Counted from the stretch's first letter, positions 1 to 8,548 are shown. The stretch: DNA of 64,000 nucleotides from Microbacterium testaceum StLB037 (GCF_900104345.1 NZ_FNJN01000008.1:124001-188000), one strand, 5' to 3'. Notes: generated by a model from the sequence alone, not told the origin. Numbers and translations are program-made.

Positions 1-797
1 GTCGCCAGGTACGCGCCCGGGTCGCCCGTGACGATCCCCGCGATCACCTGCCACGCGAAGCCCACCACGACCGAAAGTCCGCCGAGGGCCACGAGATGCG
101 CGATGTCGCGCGTCGTAAGCGGATCCTTCCGTCGGCGCACGAAGCGGTATACCCCGTAGAGACCGAGGAACAGAGCGAAGGCGAGGATCCCGGGGCGCGT
201 GAACCCCATCGCCGGGACCAGCAGATAGAGCCAGCCCCATCGACGTCGCTGCACGCACCGGAGGGCCAGGAAGAGGAAGAACAGGAACAGCGCCTCGGCG
301 TACCCCACCTGGAACAGGGCGGCGAGCGGACCGCACGCGAAGAAGACCACGGCCCACATCGCGGCGGAGTCGCCGATCCGATCCCGCAGCATCGAATGCA
401 GCACGAGGCACGCACCGAACCCCGCGGCCAACGAGATGGTGACGGCCCCGGCGCCCCACGAGCCGAGCAGGAATCCGAGTCCGGCCGAGAGGTACGAATA
501 CAGCGGCATGAACGCCCACGCGTTCTCGGCGACGTGACCGCCCGCGGCGAGGGGCAGATCAACGGGATATCCCGACACCGCGGCGAGCCAGTACCACTGC
601 GCATCCCACCCGAGCGCGAGCTTATCGAGCGAGGGGGCCACACCGTACCGCGACCCGGGCCCCGACAGCGCAGAGGCCAGCAGGAAGAATCCCGTCGTGA
701 CCACGCGCGCCGCACCGTAGACGATGGCGATGCGCGCCGGCACGGGCAGGCGCTCCCACCATCCGACCCGCGTGCGCGTCGTGGCCGCGGCGGTCAC
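1..797 (-). CDS. PIG-V-like mannosyltransferase, partial
   Basis: The gene runs off the left edge, so its C-terminus is missing. About 265 residues are visible. They form a polytopic membrane protein with hydrophobic segments near residues 22-40, 90-115, 135-185 and 195-215. An early luminal-type loop has a WDAQWYW core followed by GYP and FMPLYSY, the pattern of GT-C mannosyltransferases of the PIG-V family, which use polyprenyl-phosphate-mannose at the outer membrane face. The GTG start overlaps the dapE stop (GTGA), so translation is probably coupled to dapE. The acceptor (lipoglycan, protein or other) cannot be told from the sequence. Confidence 0.75.
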   Translation of the reverse strand, partial: MTAAATTRTRVGWWERLPVPARIAIVYGAARVVTTGFFLLASALSGPGSRYGVAPSLDKLALGWDAQWYWLAAVSGYPVDLPLAAGGHVAENAWAFMPLYSYLSAGLGFLLGSWGAGAVTISLAAGFGACLVLHSMLRDRIGDSAAMWAVVFFACGPLAALFQVGYAEALFLFFLFLALRCVQRRRWGWLYLLVPAMGFTRPGILAFALFLGLYGVYRFVRRRKDPLTTRDIAHLVALGGLSVVVGFAWQVIAGIVTGDPGAYLA

Positions 798-1870
798 GAC
801 CCGCTCAACCAGGCACGAAGGCCGCGCTCGACGGCGTCGATCTGCGCGATCGGAACCCGCTCCTCGTCGTGGTGAGCGAGGTGCGGGTCACCGGGACCGT
901 AGTTGACGGCGGGGATGCCGAGCGCCGAGAACCGCGCCACGTCCGTCCAGCCGTACTTCGGTTTGGGGGTGGCACCCACGGCATCCACGAAGTCCTTCGC
1001 CAGGGCCGCGTCGAGGCCGGGACGAGCTCCTTCGGCCACGTCGACGATCTCGACGTCGAAGCCCGTGAACACGTCGGTGACGACGCGGGTGGCGGCGGCG
1101 GCGTCACGGCTCGGCGCGAAGCGGTAGTTGACCTCGACCGCGCACGCGTCGGGGATGACGTTGCCCGCGACCCCGCCCGAGATGCTGACAGCGTTCAAGC
1201 CCTCGCGGTAGACAAGACCCTCGACCTCGATCTCGCGGGCACGGTACTCGGCCAGGCGCGCGAGGATCGGCGCGGCCTTGTGGATCGCGTTCTCGCCGAT
1301 CCACGATCGCGCGCTGTGCGCACGGACTCCCTCGGTGCGCACGATGGCGCGGAGCGTGCCGTTGCAGCCGCCCTCGACCTCGCCGTTGCTCGGTTCGCCG
1401 AGGATCGCGAAGTCGCCCTCGAACAGGTCCGGGCGGTTGCGCGAGAGCCGACCGAGGCCGTTCAGCGCCGAGTCGACCTCTTCGTGGTCGTACCACATCC
1501 AGGTGATGTCGACCGGGGGCGCGGTGAGCTCGGCGGCGAGCTTGAGCTGCACCGCGACGCCCGCCTTCATGTCGACCGTCCCGCGGCCCCAGATGACGTC
1601 CTCGCCGTCGACCGTGCGGTCCTCGACGGGGAGGTTGCGGTTGATCGGCACGGTGTCGATGTGCCCGGCGATGACGACCCTGCGGTCGCGCCCCAGGGCG
1701 GTGCGGGCGACGATGGTGTCGCCGTCGCGGATGACCTCGAGGTGGGGGTACGCGGAGACGGCGGCCTCGATGGCATCCGCGAGAGGGGTCTCGTCTCCCG
1801 AGACGCTGTGGATGTCGCAGACGGCTCGCGTCAGGGCGGCCGAGGACTGGGTGAGGTCGAGCGCGGGCAT
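794..1870 (-). CDS. dapE: Succinyl-diaminopimelate desuccinylase DapE
   Basis: This 358-residue M20 metallopeptidase hydrolyses N-succinyl-LL-2,6-diaminopimelate in the succinylase branch of lysine and peptidoglycan DAP synthesis. Expected metal and catalytic residues are present: GHIDTVP (His70, Asp72), GTVDMKAG (Asp100), the YDHEE pair near 130, ILGEPS, and a C-terminal HLAHHDEE histidine. The ATG at 1870 gives the normal family length; an open frame continues upstream into dapD antisense and is not coding. Its start lies 42 bases from that of dapD, transcribed the other way, and its stop overlaps the mannosyltransferase start. Confidence 0.95.
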   Translation of the reverse strand: MPALDLTQSSAALTRAVCDIHSVSGDETPLADAIEAAVSAYPHLEVIRDGDTIVARTALGRDRRVVIAGHIDTVPINRNLPVEDRTVDGEDVIWGRGTVDMKAGVAVQLKLAAELTAPPVDITWMWYDHEEVDSALNGLGRLSRNRPDLFEGDFAILGEPSNGEVEGGCNGTLRAIVRTEGVRAHSARSWIGENAIHKAAPILARLAEYRAREIEVEGLVYREGLNAVSISGGVAGNVIPDACAVEVNYRFAPSRDAAAATRVVTDVFTGFDVEIVDVAEGARPGLDAALAKDFVDAVGATPKPKYGWTDVARFSALGIPAVNYGPGDPHLAHHDEERVPIAQIDAVERGLRAWLSGS

Positions 1871-1912
1871 GCCCCGATCTTCCCACAGCCGGTGCCCCAG
1901 TACCCTGGGACG

Positions 1913-2833
1913 GTGAGCAACGAACGACGCATCAGCGCTGCCGGCCTCTCGACGCGAACCACCGGGGGGACGGTGCTCGACGCCTGGTTCCCGAAGCCGG
2001 TCCTCGGTGCCCACGGAGACCTGGATGCCGAGCAGGCGGCGCTCGAATCCGCCGCCGGCCCCGACGAGCGACGTGGCGTCGTCGTCGAGACGGTGTCTCT
2101 CATGATCGACGCCGACGCGGCTCCCGCCTCGACCGTCGACGCCTACCTGCGCCTGCACGCGCTCTCGCACCTGCTCGTCCGGCCCAACGAGATCAACCTC
2201 GACGGCATCTTCGGGCACCTCCCCAACGTCGCGTGGACGAACGCGGGTCCCGTGCACCCCGACGACGCGGAGCGCCTGCTGCCGCAGTTGAAGCGTCACG
2301 GCATCCAGCTCCAGGGTCTCGACAAGTTCCCGCGCCTGACCGACTACGTCCTGCCCGCGGGCGTGCGCATCGCCGACGCCTCGCGCGTGCGCCTGGGCGC
2401 GCACCTCTCCCCCGGCACGACCGTCATGCACGAGGGCTTCGTCAACTTCAACGCCGGCACGCTCGGCTCCTCGATGATCGAGGGCCGCGTCTCTCAGGGC
2501 GTCGTCATCGGCGACGGCACCGACATCGGCGGCGGCGCCTCGATCATGGGCACGCTCTCGGGCGGCGGGACGCACCGCGTCTCGATCGGAGCACGCACCC
2601 TGCTCGGCGCGAACGCCGGCATCGGCATCTCGCTCGGAGACGACTGCGTCGTCGAGGCCGGTCTCTACGTCACCGCCGGCACGAAAGTGCGCGTCGGCGA
2701 CGAGACGGTCAAGGCGGGCGAGCTGTCGGGTCGCGACGGCATCCTGTTCCGCCGCAACTCTCTCACCGGCGCCGTCGAGGCCTCGGCCCGCGCCGGCGTC
2801 GGCGTCACGCTGAACGAGGCACTGCACGCCTGA
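1913..2833 (+). CDS. dapD: Tetrahydrodipicolinate N-succinyltransferase DapD
   Basis: This 306-residue enzyme transfers succinyl from succinyl-CoA to tetrahydrodipicolinate, the entry step of the succinylase DAP pathway. The C-terminal half (about residues 150-270) is a left-handed beta-helix with hexapeptide repeats, including TTVMHEGFVNFNAGT, SMIEGRVSQGVVIGDGTDIG and the glycine-rich GTLSGGGTHRVSIG loop, as in the actinobacterial DapD clade. The GTG at 1913 matches known N-termini (VSNERRISAAG). It is divergent from dapE across a 42-base spacer that must hold both promoters, which suggests joint control. Confidence 0.95.
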   Translation: MSNERRISAAGLSTRTTGGTVLDAWFPKPVLGAHGDLDAEQAALESAAGPDERRGVVVETVSLMIDADAAPASTVDAYLRLHALSHLLVRPNEINLDGIFGHLPNVAWTNAGPVHPDDAERLLPQLKRHGIQLQGLDKFPRLTDYVLPAGVRIADASRVRLGAHLSPGTTVMHEGFVNFNAGTLGSSMIEGRVSQGVVIGDGTDIGGGASIMGTLSGGGTHRVSIGARTLLGANAGIGISLGDDCVVEAGLYVTAGTKVRVGDETVKAGELSGRDGILFRRNSLTGAVEASARAGVGVTLNEALHA

Positions 2834-2862
2834 GCGGCAGGCGCCTGCGCCCTTTTCCCGAT

Positions 2863-2921
2863 AAACGCTCCCTGCACGAGGAAACGCCCTCGGCGCGCGT
2901 TTCTCCGTGCAGGGAGCGTTT
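2863..2921. terminator. Long inverted repeat between dapD and the DDAH gene
   Basis: Arms of 25 bases (2863-2887 and 2897-2921) are complementary at 23 positions around a 9-base loop. It sits between two convergent stop codons, so a bidirectional terminator is the simplest reading. The stem is unusually long and ends in AAACGC/GCGTTT on both sides. Confidence 0.7.
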
Positions 2922-2953
2922 CTCGTCGCGTATCCGCCTCCGCGCCGGTCGCG

Positions 2954-3715
2954 TCAGTCGCGCACCCGCACCGACAGGCAGGTCACGCAGCCCTCGAGCT
3001 TCTCGAACTCGCTCACGTCGACGGTCACGACCTCGAGGCCGCGGAACCGGTGCTCCTCCGCCGTCGCCGGAGCGTCCGCCGACATCAGCACCGTGTCGTC
3101 GTCGAGGACGACCACGGCCGTGCCGTGCTCTTCGGGGACTCCCGCGAACACCGGGAACATCGACGGATCGTCGACCAGCGGCTCGAACCCCACGACCGTT
3201 CCGTCGGGTAGCGCCGTCACCCCCGACTTCAGGTGCAGCACCTTCGTGACCGGGATCTCGCGCACCTCCCACCCACGCGGCTCGAGCAGAGCCCGCAGCT
3301 GGGCGATGCCCTCGGCGTTCGTCCGCGACGACGCGCCCACGTAGACGGTCCGTCCGACCTTGAGCACGTCGCCCCCGTCGAGGGTTCCGGGTTCCACGAT
3401 CTCGGCAAGATCGATTCCGGATGCCGTGACCCCCGCGCGCACGCTCTCCGCCTCGCCGCGGCGCGAGACGGCGCCGGCCCGGCAGAGCACGGCGAGGTCG
3501 CCGAAGACGACGACCGCATCCTCGACGAACACCCCGTCGGGCTGGTCATCGGCCGGGTCGATCTCGACGATCTCCCACCCACGGGTGCGGAAGGCATCGA
3601 CGTACGCCTGCCACTGCGTCAGCGCCAGCTCGGCATCGACCGGCACGCGGTCGAGGTGGGTGAGCTCGCCCTCGGCGAGGCGGGGCGACGGACGGCGAAC
3701 GAGCAGGCGCGACAT
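2954..3715 (-). CDS. ddaH: Dimethylargininase / DDAH-family amidinohydrolase
   Basis: This 253-residue protein belongs to the guanidino-group-modifying enzyme superfamily. The triad expected for dimethylarginine dimethylaminohydrolase is visible: Glu65 in GVFVEDAVVV, His161 in KVLHLKSG and a C-terminal Cys246 in GCVTCLSVR. Such enzymes hydrolyse N-omega-methylated arginine to citrulline and methylamine. In actinobacteria the same family label is often used without biochemical proof, so the substrate is an inference. The ATG at 3715 gives the usual length. No partner gene is linked: citrate synthase lies upstream across a repeat-bearing gap. Confidence 0.85.
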   Translation of the reverse strand: MSRLLVRRPSPRLAEGELTHLDRVPVDAELALTQWQAYVDAFRTRGWEIVEIDPADDQPDGVFVEDAVVVFGDLAVLCRAGAVSRRGEAESVRAGVTASGIDLAEIVEPGTLDGGDVLKVGRTVYVGASSRTNAEGIAQLRALLEPRGWEVREIPVTKVLHLKSGVTALPDGTVVGFEPLVDDPSMFPVFAGVPEEHGTAVVVLDDDTVLMSADAPATAEEHRFRGLEVVTVDVSEFEKLEGCVTCLSVRVRD

Positions 3716-3783
3716 GCCCCGACCCTACTGGTTGCGTCATCGGCGTCGGCGGAACCGCCTGGCATCCGGTCTCTCCGGCGCAC

Positions 3784-3861
3784 CCATGTCCCCATCTGCG
3801 CAGACCATGTCCCACAATCGGCTCCCTGGCGGCGCCCCAGACAGCACAAAGTGGGACATGG
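3784..3861. repeat. 78-bp repeat, copy 1
   Basis: First of two near-identical units (74 of 78 bases shared with 3887-3964). Each unit starts with CCATGTCCCC. About 22 bases later it repeats the word as CCATGTCCCAC and ends with the exact reverse complement GTGGGACATGG. The interior holds a second imperfect palindrome around CTGGCGGCGCCCCAG. The unit can fold as a nested hairpin. No gene is visible here. Confidence 0.85.
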
Positions 3862-3886
3862 CTGCAGGGCGAACCACCCTCGCCGA

Positions 3887-3964
3887 CCATGTCCCCATAT
3901 ATGCAGACCATGTCCCACAATCGGCTCCCTGGCGGCGCCCCAGACAGCACGAAGTGGGACATGG
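3887..3964. repeat. 78-bp repeat, copy 2
   Basis: Second unit, same orientation, 25 bases after copy 1. It differs by three bases in the CTGC/ATAT stretch near position 13 and one base near the end. The 11-base outer arms (CCATGTCCCAC and GTGGGACATGG) and the inner palindrome are unchanged, which suggests the folded or bound form is kept. It lies downstream of citrate synthase and upstream of the DDAH gene start. Confidence 0.85.
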
Positions 3965-4001
3965 GGAGAACCAACGACACACACCGCCGCACACAGCGAA
4001 A

Positions 4002-4031
4002 CGCCCCGCCCCTCGCGAGAGGGACGGGGCG
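4002..4031 (-). terminator. gltA terminator
   Basis: A 13-base stem with one G-T pair (4002-4014 with 4019-4031) and a four-base loop lies just beyond the citrate synthase stop. On the minus strand it is followed by TTTCG. This is a standard GC-rich intrinsic terminator. Confidence 0.8.
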
Positions 4032-4043
4032 CTCCAGGCCGGA

Positions 4044-5339
4044 TCAGATGCCGGGGTAGTTGCGCTCGGCGGCACCCGTGTAGAGCTGCTGCGGGCGGCC
4101 GATCTTCGTCTGGGGGTCGCTGATCGCCTCGCGCCACTGGGCGAGCCAGCCGGGCAGACGGCCGATCGCGAACAGCACCGTGAACATGCGCGTGGGGAAG
4201 CCCATCGCCTTGTAGATCACGCCGGTGTAGAAGTCGACGTTCGGGTAGAGGCGACGCTCCTTGAAGTAGTCGTCCTCGAGGGCGATCTGCTCGAGCTCCT
4301 TGGCGAGGTCGAGCAGCGGGTCGCTGACGCCGAGTGCGGTGAGCACCTCGTCGGCCGACTCTTTGACGAGCTTCGCGCGCGGGTCGTAGTTCTTGTAGAC
4401 GCGGTGACCGAAGCCCATGAGCTTGACGCCCTGCTCCTTGTTCTTCACCCGCTCGACGAAGCGCTCGACGCTCTCGCCCGAGTCGCGGATGCGTGCGAGC
4501 ATCTGCAGGACGGCTTCGTTCGCGCCACCGTGCAGGGGGCCGGAGAGCGCCTGGATGCCGGCCGAGATCGACGCGAACTGATTCGCTCCGGTCGAACCGA
4601 CCAGGCGCACGGTCGAGGTCGAGGCGTTCTGCTCGTGGTCCTCGTGCAGCATCAGCAGCAGGTCGAGGGCCTTCGTCATGACCGGGTTGGCCTCGAAGGG
4701 CTCGCTGTGCACACCGAAGTTGAGCTTGAGGAAGTTGTCGACGAAGCCCAGGGAGTTGTCGGGGTACAGGAACGCCTGTCCGATGCTCTTCTTGTGCGCG
4801 TAGGCGGCGATCACGGGGAGCTTCGCGAGCATGCGGACCGTGTTGAGCTCGACGTGCTCGGGGTTGTGCGGGTCGGACTCGGCCTCGTAGTAGGTCGAGA
4901 GGGCCGCGGTCGCCGCTGAGAGCACCGACATGGGGTGCGCGGTAGGCGGTAGCGCCGAGAAGAGGCTCTTGAGGTCTTCGTGCAGCAGCGTGTGACGGCG
5001 GATCCGCTCGTCGAACGACGCGAGCTCGGATGCCGAGGGCAGCTCGCCGTAGATGAGCAGCCACGCGACCTCGAGGTAGGTGCTGTTCTTCGCCAGCTGC
5101 TCGATGGGGTACCCGCGATAGCGGAGGATGCCCTGATCGCCGTCGATGTAAGTGATGTCGGACTTCGTCGACGCCGTGTTGACGAAACCGTAATCGAGCG
5201 TGGTGTGACCGGTCTGCTTCGTCAGCGACGCGATGTCGATGCTCGGAACGCCGTCGGTGCCTCGCAGGACCGGGAATTCGGCGGTGGTGCCCCCTACCGT
5301 GAGAGTGGCCTTGTCCTGCTGCGTGCCCGCGTCGCTCAC
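4044..5339 (-). CDS. gltA: Citrate synthase
   Basis: This 431-residue type II citrate synthase condenses acetyl-CoA and oxaloacetate at the entry to the TCA cycle. Active-site blocks are present: GPLHGGANEAV (substrate His), GFGHRVYKNYDPRA (second His) and the C-terminal NVDFYTG aspartate and IGRPQQLYTG. I chose the GTG at 5339 (VSDAGTQQ) because AAGGAGG at 5344-5350 precedes it and it fits the family length. The in-frame ATG 117 bases further upstream would add a Pro-rich tail of 39 residues unlike the family. Confidence 0.95.
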   Translation of the reverse strand: MSDAGTQQDKATLTVGGTTAEFPVLRGTDGVPSIDIASLTKQTGHTTLDYGFVNTASTKSDITYIDGDQGILRYRGYPIEQLAKNSTYLEVAWLLIYGELPSASELASFDERIRRHTLLHEDLKSLFSALPPTAHPMSVLSAATAALSTYYEAESDPHNPEHVELNTVRMLAKLPVIAAYAHKKSIGQAFLYPDNSLGFVDNFLKLNFGVHSEPFEANPVMTKALDLLLMLHEDHEQNASTSTVRLVGSTGANQFASISAGIQALSGPLHGGANEAVLQMLARIRDSGESVERFVERVKNKEQGVKLMGFGHRVYKNYDPRAKLVKESADEVLTALGVSDPLLDLAKELEQIALEDDYFKERRLYPNVDFYTGVIYKAMGFPTRMFTVLFAIGRLPGWLAQWREAISDPQTKIGRPQQLYTGAAERNYPGI

Positions 5340-5487
5340 CGCGCCTCCTTGCGATTTCTGGTCGCCCGTGTGGTCGAACGCGGGGGGTTGCGGCACCCCG
5401 CGATCTTCTCGCCCTCTGGATGCCACGGGAATGGCATCCGGGTCGGCGGGGCGCACGGAGGATGACCCCGAACGACCTGCCTTTACA

Positions 5488-5498
5488 GCCTAGTAGGC
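5488..5498 (-). promoter_or_regulatory. Possible gltA -10 region
   Basis: On the minus strand the 220-base spacer upstream of gltA contains CTACTAGGCTGTAAAGG. TAGGCT fits the TANNNT form of a -10 element. It also lies in a short palindrome, GCCTAgTAGGC (plus strand). No convincing -35 element is seen. Confidence 0.3.
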
Positions 5499-5559
5499 AC
5501 TCCGGCGTACAGATGACACCGCTAAAGGTTGCCCCCATCGAATGGAGGGAACCTCCTGG

Positions 5560-6663
5560 TCAGGCGCGCAGACGCTCCGCGGCGGCGGCGATGCGCTCGT
5601 CGGTCGCGGTGAGCGAGAAGCGCACGTGGTTCGGAAAGTGGGTGCCGTAGAAGTGCCCCGGTCCCACCAGGATGCCGAGATCGGCGAGGCGGTCGACGCT
5701 CTCCCACGCGTCGCGTCCCTCGGTCGCCCAGAGGTACAGGCCGCCCTCGCTGCGGTCGATGGTGAAGCCGGCGGCCTCGACCGCGGGCTTGAGGACCGCG
5801 CGGCGGCGGGCGTAGCGCTCGCGCTGCGCGGCGACGTGCTCGTCGTCTCCGAGGGCGACGGTCATCGCGCGCTGCACCGGCGCGGGCGGCATGAGGCCCA
5901 GGTGCTTGCGACCGGTGAGCAACCGCGACACGAGGGCGGGGTCACCGGCGAGGAACGCCGCGCGGTACCCGGCGAGGTTCGACTGCTTGCTCAAGGAGTA
6001 CACCGACAGCACGCCGGAGAGGTCGTCGCCGACGACGCCCGGGTCGAGCACGCTCGGTACGGGCTGCTCATCCCACGGGGCGTCCCAGCCCAGTTCGGCG
6101 TAGCACTCGTCCGACGCGAGGACGGCACCGATTTCACGCGCCCGGGCCACGGCATCCCGAAGCTCGTCCGTCGAGAGGACGCGCCCGTCGGGATTGCCGG
6201 GTGAGTTGATCCAGATCACGCGCGCGTTCGCGGGCCACGAGGACGGATCGTCGGATGCCACGGCCTCGGCGCCCACGAGACGCGCTCCGACCTCGTAGGT
6301 CGGGTAGGCGGCGCGCGGGTGAACCACCGCATCGCCCGGGCCGAGCCCCAACAGCAACGGCAGCAGGGCGACCAGCTCTTTGGAGCCGACGGTCGGCAGA
6401 ACGTTCGCCGCGGCCAGGCCGGGGACGCCGCGCCGGCGGTGGTACCACTCGGCGATCGCCTCGCGCAGCGCCGGGGTCCCCGCCGTCTGCGGGTAAGCGT
6501 GCGCGTCGGTTGCGTCAGCCAGAGCTTCGGCGACGACGGCGGGCGTCGGGTCGACGGGCGAGCCGATGGACAGGTCGACGATGCCGTCGGGGTGGCGTCG
6601 GGCGCGCTCCGCGTACGGGGCGACCGCGTCCCACGGGTAGTCGGCGAGGTCGGCGACGCCCAC
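5560..6663 (-). CDS. dapC: Succinyldiaminopimelate transaminase DapC
   Basis: This 367-residue fold-type I PLP aminotransferase uses glutamate to convert N-succinyl-2-amino-6-ketopimelate to N-succinyl-LL-diaminopimelate, between DapD and DapE. It shows NSPGNPDG near 153-160, Asp185 in ASDECYAELGW, the PLP lysine Lys226 in YSLSKQSNLAGYR, and a C-terminal arginine in HVRFSLT. The GTG start lies three bases after the ferredoxin stop. The fdxA-dapC pair is common in actinobacteria and supports the DapC call over a generic aminotransferase. Confidence 0.92.
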   Translation of the reverse strand: MGVADLADYPWDAVAPYAERARRHPDGIVDLSIGSPVDPTPAVVAEALADATDAHAYPQTAGTPALREAIAEWYHRRRGVPGLAAANVLPTVGSKELVALLPLLLGLGPGDAVVHPRAAYPTYEVGARLVGAEAVASDDPSSWPANARVIWINSPGNPDGRVLSTDELRDAVARAREIGAVLASDECYAELGWDAPWDEQPVPSVLDPGVVGDDLSGVLSVYSLSKQSNLAGYRAAFLAGDPALVSRLLTGRKHLGLMPPAPVQRAMTVALGDDEHVAAQRERYARRRAVLKPAVEAAGFTIDRSEGGLYLWATEGRDAWESVDRLADLGILVGPGHFYGTHFPNHVRFSLTATDERIAAAAERLRA

Positions 6664-6666
6664 GGG

Positions 6667-6987
6667 TCAGTGCGCCTGCGGGGGCAATGCGGTGATGACG
6701 GGGTGGTCCTTGGCGATCACGCCGACCTTGGCCGCACCACCGGGCGAGCCGATGTCGTCGAAGAACTCGACGTTGGCCTTGTAGTAGTCGGACCACTCCT
6801 CGGGGAGGTCGTCCTCGTAGTAGATGGCCTCGACGGGGCAGACCGGCTCGCACGCACCGCAGTCGACGCACTCGTCGGGGTGGATGTAGAGCGATCGTTC
6901 ACCCTCGTAGATGCAGTCGACAGGGCACTCATCGATGCAGGCGCGGTCTTTCACATCGACGCACGGGAGGGCGATCACGTAAGTCAC
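6667..6987 (-). CDS. fdxA: Seven-iron ferredoxin FdxA
   Basis: A 106-residue electron carrier. Cysteines at 9, 17, 21, 25, 40, 43, 46 and 50 give the C-x7-C-x3-C-x3-CP and C-x2-C-x2-C-x3-CP pattern of ferredoxins with one 3Fe-4S and one 4Fe-4S cluster. An acidic C-terminal extension ([12 protein letters not shown]) follows, as in the mycobacterial FdxA/FdxC type. The GTG start (VTYVIALPC) is the family N-terminus. It is the first gene of a two-gene unit with dapC. The redox partner is unknown. Confidence 0.95.
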   Translation of the reverse strand: MTYVIALPCVDVKDRACIDECPVDCIYEGERSLYIHPDECVDCGACEPVCPVEAIYYEDDLPEEWSDYYKANVEFFDDIGSPGGAAKVGVIAKDHPVITALPPQAH

Positions 6988-7039
6988 CGCATCAGTCTAA
7001 TCGCGCCGGAGCGACCGACCCCGCCGCCGGGCCGCGGGC

Positions 7040-7438
7040 TTAGGATTCGGCCGGGCGCGCCGGCGCCTGCATCTTGCTGAAGTCGGGCCACAGCGCGACC
7101 AGCACCATGAGCGCGGGTCCGACGACCGTCCACACGAGCGGGATCCACTCGGTCCCCGCGGTGGGGGCCGCGACGATCGCGGAGCCGCCCGGCCCCACCT
7201 GAGAGAACAGGTAGGTGGCGGCGGTGATCCCCAGCCCTCCGGCGAGGGCGTTGACGCGATCGCCCGTGAGTGTGCGCAGGGCGATGAGCAGGGCCGCACT
7301 GCCAATCGTCGCGAGGATCAAGCCCACCGGCACGGGGCCGACGAGGAAGGCCTGGCCGACGGTGCCGGCTGCTCCGTAGAAGGCCCCCACGAGCAGGGCC
7401 ACCACCCAGCCGACGACGCGGAGAATCGTGGAAGTCAC
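7040..7438 (-). CDS. Small four-helix membrane protein (DUF6113-like)
   Basis: 132 residues with four predicted transmembrane helices (about 5-25, 35-55, 65-85 and 98-117) and a short polar C-terminus ending PAES. The pattern resembles the DUF6113 family that often neighbours fdxA in Microbacteriaceae. That assignment rests on recollection of the family's look and context. No catalytic motif is visible and no function is known. The GTG start sits about 50 bases upstream of the next gene on this strand, so it may be co-transcribed with fdxA-dapC. Confidence 0.65.
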   Translation of the reverse strand: MTSTILRVVGWVVALLVGAFYGAAGTVGQAFLVGPVPVGLILATIGSAALLIALRTLTGDRVNALAGGLGITAATYLFSQVGPGGSAIVAAPTAGTEWIPLVWTVVGPALMVLVALWPDFSKMQAPARPAES

Positions 7439-7494
7439 CGGTCGAGTCTAGGCGCGACGGCTATGCGACGGCCGCGGCCGATAGCGCTCACCCC

Positions 7495-7809
7495 TCACGC
7501 CGCCCACCCCCAGAGCCGCAGCAGCGCCGCGGTGAGGGCCGCCGCGGCGACCACGACGAGGAACGGGGCGCGCGCCCAGAGGAGCAGGGCCGCGACGCCG
7601 ACCGCCGGGAGTCGCGCGTCCACGACCACCGCCGACCCCGCGCCGAGCGTCTGCACCATCACGAGCGCCGAGAGCAGGGCGACGGTGAGAAGGTCCGCGA
7701 TCCGCGCGGGGCGCGGCTTGTCGAGCCAGTGAGCGGGAAGCAGGTAGCCCGTCGCCTTGAGGGCGACGCAGATGACGGATGCCGTGAGCACCGCGGTCCA
7801 CAGGGTCAT
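7495..7809 (-). CDS. azlD: AzlD-type branched-chain amino acid exporter subunit
   Basis: A 104-residue hydrophobic protein with about four helices and the family-typical N-terminus MTLWTAVLTASVICVALK followed by GYLLP. AzlD pairs with AzlC to export branched-chain amino acids across the inner membrane. The ATG at 7809 overlaps the azlC stop (ATGA), which favours 1:1 coupled synthesis. Longer in-frame extensions upstream are antisense to nothing but would read through azlC in another frame, so the short form is right. Confidence 0.85.
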   Translation of the reverse strand: MTLWTAVLTASVICVALKATGYLLPAHWLDKPRPARIADLLTVALLSALVMVQTLGAGSAVVVDARLPAVGVAALLLWARAPFLVVVAAAALTAALLRLWGWAA

Positions 7810-8531
7810 GGCATCCGCTCCTCGGTTGCCGCCGGCTTCGCGGGCCGGGGATCGAACAGTCCCACCGCGATCGCGACTCCCGCCGCCGCAATCACCGGGA
7901 TCCCCGGCATGAGCCACGGTGTGAGCAGCGCCGCGACGATCGCCGCTCCCGCGGCCACTGCCAGGGGCTGACGTCCGCGAAGACGCGGCCACAGCAGAGC
8001 GAGGAACGCGGCGGCCGCCGCCGCATCGAGACCGTAGACACGGGGGTCGCCGAGGACGTCGCCGAGGAGCGCCCCCAGGAGAGTCGAGAGGTTCCAGCCG
8101 ACCCAGATCGCCACACCCGTGACCCAGAAGCCCACCTGACGAGCGCGCGGCTCGGTCTGCGCCAGGCCGACCGCCACCGATTCGTCGATCGTGAAGTGCG
8201 TGGCCGACGCCTTGCGCCAGGGTCCGCCCGCCACGACGGGCGCCATGCGCATCGCGTACGCGGCGTTGCGGACGCCGAGCAGGGCCGACGACGCGATCGC
8301 CGCGGGTGCGGCGGCCACTCCCCCCGCGGCGATGACGCCGACGAACGCGAACTGCGATCCGCCGGTGAACATCAGCAGGCTCAGCACGCAGGTCTGCCAG
8401 ATGTCCAGACCGGATGCCACGGACAGGGCCCCGAAAGAGATGCCGTAGGCACTCGTGGCGAGGGCGACGGCGAGGCCCTGTCGAGCGGCGACACCCTCGG
8501 ATGTTCGGTGAAGCGAACGCATGGACATCAT
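7806..8531 (-). CDS. azlC: AzlC family amino acid permease
   Basis: A 241-residue, multi-spanning permease. It contains the AzlC signature regions GISFGALSVASGL, MFTGGSQFAFVG, LLGVRNAAYAMR and THFTIDESVAVG. With AzlD it forms a branched-chain amino acid efflux system; azaleucine resistance in Bacillus defines the family. It is divergent from an XRE-cupin regulator 57 bases away, the usual arrangement for local control. Confidence 0.9.
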   Translation of the reverse strand: MMSMRSLHRTSEGVAARQGLAVALATSAYGISFGALSVASGLDIWQTCVLSLLMFTGGSQFAFVGVIAAGGVAAAPAAIASSALLGVRNAAYAMRMAPVVAGGPWRKASATHFTIDESVAVGLAQTEPRARQVGFWVTGVAIWVGWNLSTLLGALLGDVLGDPRVYGLDAAAAAAFLALLWPRLRGRQPLAVAAGAAIVAALLTPWLMPGIPVIAAAGVAIAVGLFDPRPAKPAATEERMP

Positions 8532-8548
8532 CGTGAACGCTCAAGACG

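Noticed and set aside
3784..3964. The two 78-bp repeats as a CRISPR array.
   Set aside because: Only two units, long repeats with nested palindromes, a 25-base gap and no cas genes nearby.
3784..3964. The two repeats as a transposon remnant.
   Set aside because: No transposase frame, terminal repeats with target duplication or altered composition are visible. Left as an unexplained repeat.
3619..5538. A 639-codon minus-strand frame spanning the tandem repeats and citrate synthase.
   Set aside because: It is out of frame with gltA and Arg/His-rich. The repeats interrupt any sensible protein.
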